Shown one piece after another: positions 8,802-14,538 of a DNA stretch of 14,538 bases. The notes beneath the pieces are model-generated. The model made no database searches. It saw nothing but the letters and a program-made list of their open reading frames with translations, and was not told where the DNA came from. The translations under genes and the position numbers were made by a program. Source of the stretch: Rhizobium sp. Q54 (GTDB lineage: Bacteria; Pseudomonadota; Alphaproteobacteria; Rhizobiales; Beijerinckiaceae); the NCBI GenBank assembly GCA_945903655.1, contig CAMDOY010000051.1:1-14538 (forward strand), given 5' to 3'. The first letter of the stretch is position 1. Each line of letters begins with the position of its first letter.

Positions 8802-9856
8802 GGCAGCCAATCCCCGTCAGAAGTGAAGCGGCGCCGCCAAGGGCGCGCATCGAGCGCAACGCCGACTCCAGCGAGATCACCCTCGCCTTCGCGGACAATC
8901 GCTTCGCCTCTCTGGTCTTCGGCCTCTATGACCAGAACATCGCCAAGATCGAGCGACGGCTTGAGGTCTCGGCGGTCGCCAATGGCAATCACGTCATCAT
9001 CAAGGGCGCCCCCGAGGCCGGCGAACAGGCGCGGCGCGTGCTGGAAATTCTCTATGAGCGCGTGCGGCGCGGGCAGGCCATCACGCTGGGCGATGTGGAC
9101 GGCGCCATCGAGGAAGGCGCACTGCAAGGCACGCTCTTTCCCAAGGACAAGGCTGCGGAGGCGCCGCGCGGCGTCTTCGAACATGTGGGCACCCGCAAGC
9201 GCGGCATGGTGCGCGCGCGTAACGCCGCGCAGGATCTTTATTTGCGCCTGCTAAAGAAAAACGAACTCGTCTTCGCGGAAGGCCCTGCGGGCACGGGCAA
9301 GACCTGGCTGGCGGTGGGCCATGCGGTGTCCCTGCTGGAGCAGGGCGTGGTGGAGCGGCTCATTCTCTCGCGTCCGGCGGTGGAGGCGGGCGAGCGGCTT
9401 GGCTTCCTGCCCGGCGACATGCGCGAGAAGGTCGATCCCTATCTGCGGCCCATCTATGACGCGCTCTATGATTTCATGGATGGGCGCACGGTGGAGCGGG
9501 GCATGCAGACCGGCATGATCGAAGTGGCGCCGCTGGCCTTCATGCGCGGGCGCACGCTCACGGCCTCCTGCGTCTTGCTGGACGAGGCGCAGAACGCCAC
9601 CTCCATGCAGATGAAGATGTTTCTGACGCGCCTTGGCGAGGGCTCGCGCATGATTATCACGGGCGACCCCACCCAGACCGATTTGCCCCCCGGGCAGAAG
9701 TCCGGCCTTAGCGAGGCCATTGGCCTTTTGAGCGAACTCGAAGGCATCGGCCATGTGCGCTTCCGCGCCGCCGATGTGGTGCGCCATGATCTGGTGCGCC
9801 GCATCGTCGACGCCTATGAGGCGCCGGGACGGGAGGCGGCGGCGGCGCGGCCATGA
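8798..9856 (+). CDS. phoH: PhoH family P-loop ATPase (YbeZ-like)
   Basis: This is a 352-aa PhoH/YbeZ protein, a predicted ATPase linked to RNA metabolism and usually encoded beside ybeY. An N-terminal KH-like stretch (about 25–95, including NHVIIKGAPE) precedes the PhoH ATPase domain. That domain has Walker A GPAGTGKT (162–169), the conserved LSRPAVEAGERLGFLPGD, Walker B VLLDEAQN (259–266) and the ITGDPTQTDLP motif (287–297). Translation starts at a TTG (8798) inside the miaB stop region, with a strong GGAGG 7 bp upstream, so the rare start is well supported. The stop overlaps the ybeY ATG by 4 bp. A partnership with YbeY is known for E. coli YbeZ; here it is inferred from context. Confidence 0.95.
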
Positions 9857-10350
9857 ACCCTCTGTTATCGACGCTGGTGGAATGCGAGTCCTGGAACCAG
9901 CATGAGGGCTTCGAAGCCCTCGCCAGCGCGGTGATCGCCAAGGCGGTCGCCGCCACGAAGATCAAGCTCGCCAAAGGCGCCGAGGTCAGCCTGCTGCTGT
10001 GCGACGACGCGCGCATCCGCGAGATCAACCGCGAGTGGCGCGGTCTCGACAAGCCCACCAATGTGCTGTCCTTCCCCGCCGCGCCGCGCGTCCTGCTGGC
10101 GAAGTCTCCAGCTGTCGGCGACATCGCCATCGCCTATGAGACCGTGGCGCGCGAAGCCGTGGACGAGGGCAAGACCTTCCGTGATCACTCTATGCACATG
10201 GTGCTGCACGGCTTCCTGCATCTGCTGGGCTATGATCATGAAACTGACGCAGAAGCGGAGGAGATGGAGGGGCTGGAGATCAGCATCCTCGCCACGCTCG
10301 GCGTCGCCGATCCCTATGCGAGCATTGATATGGACTTGACGGACCGATGA
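9853..10350 (+). CDS. ybeY: YbeY, rRNA maturation/quality-control endoribonuclease
   Basis: YbeY is a zinc metalloprotein involved in 16S rRNA 3'-end maturation and ribosome quality control. The 165-aa protein carries the signature HGFLHLLGYDH, with zinc ligands His119, His123 and His129, and upstream the conserved REWRGLDKPTNVLSFP (60–75). An N-terminal stretch (WNQHEGFEALASAVIAKA) is typical of alphaproteobacterial forms. The start overlaps the phoH stop and the stop overlaps the corC start, each as ATGA, so all three are likely translationally coupled. No anomaly is seen. Confidence 0.96.
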   Translation: MNPLLSTLVECESWNQHEGFEALASAVIAKAVAATKIKLAKGAEVSLLLCDDARIREINREWRGLDKPTNVLSFPAAPRVLLAKSPAVGDIAIAYETVAREAVDEGKTFRDHSMHMVLHGFLHLLGYDHETDAEAEEMEGLEISILATLGVADPYASIDMDLTDR

Positions 10351-11291
10351 GCAGTTCTGACACCCCTAACCCCACGGGCGCCGACAAGCCCGGCCTTTTT
10401 GATCGATTGCGGGCCTTGTTCGGCCTGCACGAACCTTCGGTGCGCGAAGACATCGAGGACGCGCTCGAGGAGTCCGCCACCTCAGATGATTTCACGCCGC
10501 AGGAACGGATCATCCTCAAGAATGTCTTGTCCCTGCATGAGTTGCGTGTGGCCGATGTGATGGTGCCACGCGCCGACATCATCAGCGTGCGCGCGGACGC
10601 CACCCTTGGCGAAGTTCTTTCCGTTTTTCGCACGGCGGGCCATTCGCGCATTCCCGTGTATGGCGACACGCTCGACGATCCCCGGGGCATGGTGCATATC
10701 CGTGACTTCGTGGATTTTCTGGCGAAGGTCGCTGACCCCGCAGGGGCGCCGGAATCGGCGAAGCTCTCGGGCCTCAACGGCGTCGATCTCACCACGCCCC
10801 TGTCGCTGGCGCGCATCCTGCGCCCGGTGCTTTTCGCCCCGCCCTCCATGCCCGCCCTCGACCTGCTCGTGAAGATGCAGGCGACGCGCACTCATATAGC
10901 ACTGGTCATTGACGAATATGGCGGCACCGATGGGCTGGTCTCCATCGAGGACATCGTCGAGACCATTGTGGGCGACATCGAGGACGAGCATGACCTCGAT
11001 GAGACCCCGCAGATCGAGGCGGCGGCGGATGGCAGCTTCATCGTGGACGCGCGCGCCACGCTGGATGCTGTGGCGCAGGCGGTGAATGCGCCCATGGACA
11101 CCCTTGTGGATCTGGAAGAGGTGGATACGATCGCAGGCCTCGTCTCGGCCCTCGCGGGCCATGTGCCTGCGCGCGGCGAGATCATACAATTGGGCGAGGC
11201 TCTCGAATGCGAGGTCATTGACGCTGATCCGCGCCGGGTGAAGAAGATCCGAATCCGCAGATCCGGCGGCGGAGCCCCGAAGGATGTTTAA
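10347..11291 (+). CDS. CorC/HlyC-family CBS-domain protein
   Basis: This is a 314-aa soluble protein with two CBS domains (about 70–130 and 155–212) and a C-terminal CorC/HlyC transporter-associated domain (about 222–305). Diagnostic stretches are ADVMVPRADI, HSRIPVY and VIDEYGGTDGLVSIEDIVE, followed by GDIEDEHD. The membrane DUF21 domain of larger relatives is absent, as in E. coli CorC (YbeX). The family is variously called hemolysin C or Mg/Co efflux protein; neither haemolysis nor transport should be assumed. The phoH–ybeY–corC–lnt order matches the E. coli ybeZ–ybeY–ybeX–lnt order. The ATG overlaps the ybeY stop. Confidence 0.93.
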   Translation: MSSSDTPNPTGADKPGLFDRLRALFGLHEPSVREDIEDALEESATSDDFTPQERIILKNVLSLHELRVADVMVPRADIISVRADATLGEVLSVFRTAGHSRIPVYGDTLDDPRGMVHIRDFVDFLAKVADPAGAPESAKLSGLNGVDLTTPLSLARILRPVLFAPPSMPALDLLVKMQATRTHIALVIDEYGGTDGLVSIEDIVETIVGDIEDEHDLDETPQIEAAADGSFIVDARATLDAVAQAVNAPMDTLVDLEEVDTIAGLVSALAGHVPARGEIIQLGEALECEVIDADPRRVKKIRIRRSGGGAPKDV

Positions 11292-11352
11292 AGTGGTTTG
11301 AGCCGGCGCTCCCTGCTACGGCCCGGGATATTAATTGAAGAGACTCCGCAAG

Positions 11353-13002
11353 ATGGCCTTTGCTGACCGCATCATATTGTCCTGGGGCTGGGGTCGGCGC
11401 GGCCTCGCCTTCGCCGCCGGGGCTTGCGGCGCGCTGGCCATGGCGCCCTTTGATCTGTTTCCGGCCTTCTTCATTCCCATGGTCGTGGCCGTCTGGCTTA
11501 TTGATGGATCGGGCCAGGCCATCAAGGGCGAGGGCTGGCGTAACAACGCGTTGATTCGCTCGATGCTCGATGCGGCCCGCGATGGCTGGTGGCTGGGTTT
11601 CGGGTTCTTTGTCGCGGGGCTCTGGTGGCTGGGCGCGGCCTGTCTTGTGGAGCCGGATCAATTCGCTTGGGTGCTGCCTTTCGCGGTGTTCGGCCTGCCT
11701 GCGGTGCTCGCTCTTTTTACAGGCTTCGGCTTCGCCATCGCGCGGGCGCTGTGGAGCAGCGGCCCCGGGCGCATTCTGGCGCTCGCCTTCGGGCTTGGGG
11801 TCAGCGAATGGCTGCGCGCCGTGGTGGCCACGGGCTTTCCCTGGAACGCCTTCGGCATGGCGCTGGGCGGCAACGGGGTTCTCGCCCAGCCCGCCGCCTT
11901 CGTCGGGCTCCACGGCTTGAACGTGCTGGCCGTGCTGATCTTCGCCGCGCCAGCCTGCCTCGCCGATGGTTATCGCGGCCAGCGCAGGACCGCGCGGTCT
12001 TTGACCCCTGTGGCGCTTGGCCTTGGACTGCTCGCCCTCATCGGCGCTGGCGGCGCGTTGCGGCTGTGGAGCGCGCCGGTGGACATGGTGGCGGATGTAC
12101 GCCTGCGCATCATGCAGCCCAATCTGCCCCAGGACGATAAATTTCGCGCTGATCGCAAGGACGAGATCCTCTCCCGCTATATGGCGCTCTCGGACCGCGC
12201 CACCTCCCCGCAGACCTCGGGGGTGGCGGACGTGACCCATCTCATCTGGCCGGAATCCGCCTTCCCCTTCATCCTGTCGCGGGACGCGGGCGCGCTGGCG
12301 CGGCTGGGGGCTTTTCTGGGTCGTGGAACGGTGCTGGTGACGGGCGCCGCGCGCATGCAGGACATCCCCCGCAGCGCCCGCCTGCCCGGCGAAAGCAATG
12401 TGCAATATTTCAACTCGATTCAGGCCCTTGCGCGCGGCGGCGAGATCGTCGCCAGCTATGACAAGGTGCATCTGGTGCCCTTTGGCGAATATCTGCCATT
12501 CAGCGGCCTTCTGGAATCCCTGGGGATGCGCCATTTCGTGCATATTCCCGGCGGCTTCGAAGCAGGATCCCGGCGCAGATTGTTCGAGGTCCCGGGCCTG
12601 CCGCCCGCCGCCGCTCTGATCTGCTATGAGGGGATCTTTTCAGGTGAGGCGCTCCCGGATTCGGAGGCGGGCGAGCGTCCCGGTCTGCTGCTGAACGTCA
12701 CTAATGATGGTTGGTTCGGCAACACCACCGGGCCCCATCAGCATCTCTCGCAGGCCCGGTTGCGCGCAGTGGAGGAAGGCTTGCCCATGGTGCGCGCCGC
12801 CAATACAGGCCTGTCGGCGGTCATCGACCCCTATGGCGGTATCCTGCATCAACTGCCCTTGGGGGTGGATGGGGTGATTGACAGCGCCCTGCCCCGCGCG
12901 GCGCCCCCGACCTTTTTTGCGGGCAATCCTCTCCTGGGGCCGCTGGCGCTTCTCTTAAGCTGTCTGTTGGGGGCCTTGCTCTGGCGCCACCAAACGCGTT
13001 GA
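11353..13002 (+). CDS. lnt: Lnt, apolipoprotein N-acyltransferase
   Basis: This inner-membrane enzyme adds the third acyl chain to the N-terminal cysteine of lipoproteins. From the ATG at 11353 it is 549 aa. The N-terminal half (to about residue 240) is a run of hydrophobic membrane segments. It is followed by a periplasmic carbon-nitrogen hydrolase domain with the Glu-Lys-Cys triad: Glu301 (LIWPES), Lys371 (YDKVHLVPFGEYLP) and Cys424 (LICYEG). A last membrane segment ends the protein (NPLLGPLALLLSCLLGALLW). An in-frame TTG at 11335 would add six residues; neither start has a strong ribosome-binding site. It is the last gene of the cluster, 61 bp after corC. Confidence 0.95.
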   Translation: MAFADRIILSWGWGRRGLAFAAGACGALAMAPFDLFPAFFIPMVVAVWLIDGSGQAIKGEGWRNNALIRSMLDAARDGWWLGFGFFVAGLWWLGAACLVEPDQFAWVLPFAVFGLPAVLALFTGFGFAIARALWSSGPGRILALAFGLGVSEWLRAVVATGFPWNAFGMALGGNGVLAQPAAFVGLHGLNVLAVLIFAAPACLADGYRGQRRTARSLTPVALGLGLLALIGAGGALRLWSAPVDMVADVRLRIMQPNLPQDDKFRADRKDEILSRYMALSDRATSPQTSGVADVTHLIWPESAFPFILSRDAGALARLGAFLGRGTVLVTGAARMQDIPRSARLPGESNVQYFNSIQALARGGEIVASYDKVHLVPFGEYLPFSGLLESLGMRHFVHIPGGFEAGSRRRLFEVPGLPPAAALICYEGIFSGEALPDSEAGERPGLLLNVTNDGWFGNTTGPHQHLSQARLRAVEEGLPMVRAANTGLSAVIDPYGGILHQLPLGVDGVIDSALPRAAPPTFFAGNPLLGPLALLLSCLLGALLWRHQTR

Positions 13003-13012
13003 GCAAAAGCGA

Positions 13013-13033
13013 GGGTGGGTCATTGATCCGCCC
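13013..13033 (+). terminator. Weak stem-loop at the lnt/LysR convergence
   Basis: GGGTGGGT (13013–13020) and ATCCGCCC (13026–13033) can pair over 8 bp, with two G·U wobbles in the plus-strand RNA and a 5-nt loop. No T-run follows on the plus strand, and on the minus strand the wobbles become mismatches, although a short T-run (CTTTTG) follows there. It is at most a poor terminator for lnt. Confidence 0.22.
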
Positions 13034-14015
13034 CTGCGATCAGAGTGGACGTCAAGGCTTCAATAAGCTCTCGGCACATCGCCTTTTCATGGATCATCAA
13101 TTTGATGGGGACTGGCGGAAGCGGGGGATCGGTTTCGATCACCACCAGTTTTCCATCCGCTATCTCTTGTCGTGCGGCGCAGGCGTGAGCGCAGGCGAGG
13201 CCAATGTCATGGATGACCGCGTTGATCAACGAGACGACGCTTTGCATGCGCAGGACAATGCGGGGTTGCCGCAAACCGCTGTGTCTCAAGATGGAATCCA
13301 GCATTCCCCAGCCTACTGACCCCTGCATGCCCGCGACCAGATCGAAATGCTCCAGATCGGAAACCGCAATGCGTTTGTTCTTCGCGAGTGGATGCTGCGG
13401 CGAGGCGATGATGAGCAGAGGCGTCGCGCCGATGATCACGCCCTCAAATTCGTTTGTTTCGGGCGAGGCCATGGCGATGGCCGCATCTACCCGGCCCTCG
13501 CGCATGAGTTTTATGGTTTGCGAGAGTGGTTCGCTATAGATCGATATGCGCGCGTCCGGACGGTCGCGTAAAAAAGTGGCTAGAGCGGCAGGCGTTATAT
13601 AGTTCGCCAGCGCCTGCTGGATCACGATGGAGACCGTCTGCGCCGCTGCGGGGTCAAAACGTTTTACAGCCGCCTGGAATTCCAGCGATTTCGTCAGCGT
13701 CTCGCAGGCGTATTTGTACAGGGCTTGCCCGGTGGCCGTGATGACGTTGCGGCGACCGCGGCTGCGCATGAACAGCGTTGAGTCCAGGTGGGCCTCCAAA
13801 GCGCGCAGATGCGCGGTGACGGAGGGCTGGGCGATGCCCAGATGGTCAGCTGCGGCATTGACGCCGCCGCAGTCCACGATAGCGCGAAAAACAAGCAGTT
13901 TGCGTAAACTTAGGCTTTGAATAGCCCGTCTCCAGCCAATAGTCTCATGGCTATTACTTTCATAGCCTGCCAACCTATTGTCAAGTTTTGACTTCCTGGT
14001 GTGTCGCGAGCACAT
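13020..14015 (-). CDS. LysR-type transcriptional regulator, target unknown
   Basis: The protein is a LysR-family regulator: an N-terminal winged HTH (VNAAADHLGIAQPSVTAHLRALEAHLDSTLF, about residues 52–82 of the long form), a linker helix, and a periplasmic-binding-protein-like effector domain (about 125–325) with the typical VDAAIAM segment. The boundaries given use the ATG at 14015 (331 aa). That start adds about 33 residues before the usual LysR N-terminus, lacks a ribosome-binding site and lies 5 bp from an IS end. A TTG at 13973 is no better. An ATT at 13922–13920 with GGAG 7 bp upstream would give a normal-length protein starting just before LSLRKL. GC is lower than in neighbouring genes (sample lines of about 47–65% against about 65–72%), suggesting acquisition. 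The ligand and targets cannot be read from the sequence. Confidence 0.88.
   Translation of the reverse strand: MCSRHTRKSKLDNRLAGYESNSHETIGWRRAIQSLSLRKLLVFRAIVDCGGVNAAADHLGIAQPSVTAHLRALEAHLDSTLFMRSRGRRNVITATGQALYKYACETLTKSLEFQAAVKRFDPAAAQTVSIVIQQALANYITPAALATFLRDRPDARISIYSEPLSQTIKLMREGRVDAAIAMASPETNEFEGVIIGATPLLIIASPQHPLAKNKRIAVSDLEHFDLVAGMQGSVGWGMLDSILRHSGLRQPRIVLRMQSVVSLINAVIHDIGLACAHACAARQEIADGKLVVIETDPPLPPVPIKLMIHEKAMCRELIEALTSTLIAGADQ
13937..13980. promoter_or_regulatory. Nested palindrome, probable LysR-type operator
   Basis: The inner arms GGCTAT (13949–13954) and ATAGCC (13962–13967) are a perfect inverted repeat with a 7-bp spacer and contain a T-N11-A LysR box (CTAT-N7-ATAG). The outer arms CAATAG (13937–13942) and CTATTG (13975–13980) are also perfect and flank the inner pair at 6 and 7 bp. 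This is the usual form of a site bound by a LysR protein near its own gene. A TTGACA on the minus strand (13984–13979) adjoins it. It lies inside the longest reading of the LysR gene, arguing for a downstream translation start. Confidence 0.55.
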
Positions 14016-14019
14016 GATA

Positions 14020-14054
14020 TGTCCGGTTTAGGTAGCACGTGGTTTGTCCGGTTT
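14020..14054 (+). repeat. Direct repeats TGTCCGGTTT at the IS left end
   Basis: Two identical 10-bp copies begin 25 bp apart (14020 and 14045). Their place just ahead of the transposase gene, at the switch from LysR upstream sequence to IS sequence, suggests they are terminal transposase-binding sites. Roughly two to two and a half helical turns separate them. Confidence 0.5.
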
Positions 14055-14071
14055 TTGGATCGGAGGACCGC

Positions 14072-14538
14072 ATGTTGCCGGAGGATCGGATGGCGCGTGT
14101 TTTGGATGCGATTGCTTCGCATCGGGCGGGACGCTTGAGTTGTGTCGAAGCGGGAGAGCTTCTTGGGTTCAGCGAGCGTCATTTCCGGCGTTTGCGCGAC
14201 GCTTTCGAGGAGCGCGGGGAGGATGGGCTGATTGACCGTCGGCGCGGGCGGGTAAGCGCCCGCGCCGCGGACGAGGCGGAGGCCGCATGGGTGGCGGAGA
14301 TGTTCCGTTCCCGTTATTTCGACTTTCGGATCAAACACTTCCACGAACAGATCGTGGGAATGCCGATGGCGAGCGGGAAGCCGTTTCGACGATCCTACAC
14401 CTGGACCAAGAGCGTGCTTCAGTTTCGCGGTCTGACGACGAAGGCGCCTCGGCGCGGGGTTCACAGGCGCAAGCGTGAGCGGCGTCCTTTGCCTGGCATG
14501 ATGCTGTTTCAGGACGGCTCGACCCACGCCTGGCTCGC
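14072..14538 (+). CDS. ISNCY-family DDE transposase (N-terminal 155 codons)
   Basis: This is the transposase of the partial IS. It starts at an ATG with GGAGG 5 bp upstream and stays open to the window edge (155 codons plus 2 bases). It begins with an HTH recognising DNA (about 8–60: RLSCVEAGELLGFSERHFRRL), then a linker with RYFDFRIKHFHEQ and SYTWTKSVLQFRGL. Next comes a basic RKRERRPLPGMM stretch leading into QDGSTHAWL, which holds the first catalytic Asp of the DDE core. That order and the DGSxHxW motif are characteristic of ISNCY/IS1202-group transposases. The remaining Asp and Glu lie outside, so whether it is intact is unknown. Confidence 0.85.
   Translation, partial: MLPEDRMARVLDAIASHRAGRLSCVEAGELLGFSERHFRRLRDAFEERGEDGLIDRRRGRVSARAADEAEAAWVAEMFRSRYFDFRIKHFHEQIVGMPMASGKPFRRSYTWTKSVLQFRGLTTKAPRRGVHRRKRERRPLPGMMLFQDGSTHAWL

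Larger units (their letters stand above)
14020..14538 (+). mobile_element. Insertion sequence, ISNCY/IS1202-like (left part only)
   Basis: The left end of an IS with its transposase reading rightward; the right end is outside the window. The end region carries two direct copies of TGTCCGGTTT (14020–14029 and 14045–14054), likely transposase-binding repeats at the terminus, 18 bp before the transposase start codon. The exact outer boundary and any target duplication cannot be fixed without the right end; 14020 is my estimate. It lies directly against the 5' region of the LysR gene. Confidence 0.6.

Noticed and set aside
11215..12543. Long minus-strand open frame opposite lnt (442 codons)
   Set aside because: Its composition is rich in His, Arg, Gly and Gln, typical of antisense frames in GC-rich DNA, and it overlaps a gene with intact catalytic residues.
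13204..13920. Several plus-strand open frames opposite the LysR gene
   Set aside because: All are antisense to a full-length LysR protein with a recognisable HTH and effector domain; none resembles a family.

Overview
The window reads as a chromosomal segment of a GC-rich alphaproteobacterium, most likely of the order Hyphomicrobiales (Rhizobiales). The evidence is the gene order (hisB–DUF2628–hisH–hisA divergent from hslVU, then trpS, an Nfu-type Fe-S scaffold, tsaB, rimI, miaB, phoH, ybeY, corC, lnt) and the protein sequences. Family and genus cannot be settled by eye. Almost everything up to about 13,000 is conserved housekeeping sequence with intact active sites. I found no CRISPR array, rRNA or tRNA gene, and no gap over 300 bases without a gene.

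Layout. Positions 1–2265 (minus strand) hold a histidine-biosynthesis operon read right to left: hisB, a small DUF2628 membrane protein, hisH and hisA, with hisA cut by the window edge. A 107-bp divergent gap carries a good candidate sigma-32 (heat-shock) promoter for hslV-hslU, which encode the HslVU protease (2373–4294, plus strand). trpS follows (4375–5409). From 5505 to 13002 a tightly packed plus-strand cluster runs nfu, tsaB, rimI, miaB, phoH, ybeY, corC, lnt. The miaB/phoH, phoH/ybeY and ybeY/corC junctions overlap by 4 bp (TTGA, ATGA, ATGA), which suggests translational coupling. The common theme is translation and RNA maturation: t6A synthesis, ribosomal protein acetylation, ms2i6A tRNA modification and rRNA processing or quality control. 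Fe-S scaffolding and envelope lipoprotein maturation are attached to it.

After lnt the picture changes. A convergent LysR-type regulator (13020–14015, minus strand) has visibly lower GC than its neighbours. It starts only a few bases from the left end of an insertion sequence (about 14020 to beyond 14538) encoding an ISNCY/IS1202-like DDE transposase, truncated by the window edge. In many relatives lnt is followed by a small HTH regulator, metK and trmB, so this end looks like a rearranged or acquired junction.

I do not see a clearly new biological system. The points most worth a second look are the nested palindrome inside the apparent 5' end of the LysR gene, with its doubtful start codon; the IS end abutting it; the palindrome overlapping the -35 of the hslVU heat-shock promoter; and the lack of fur between rimI and miaB.
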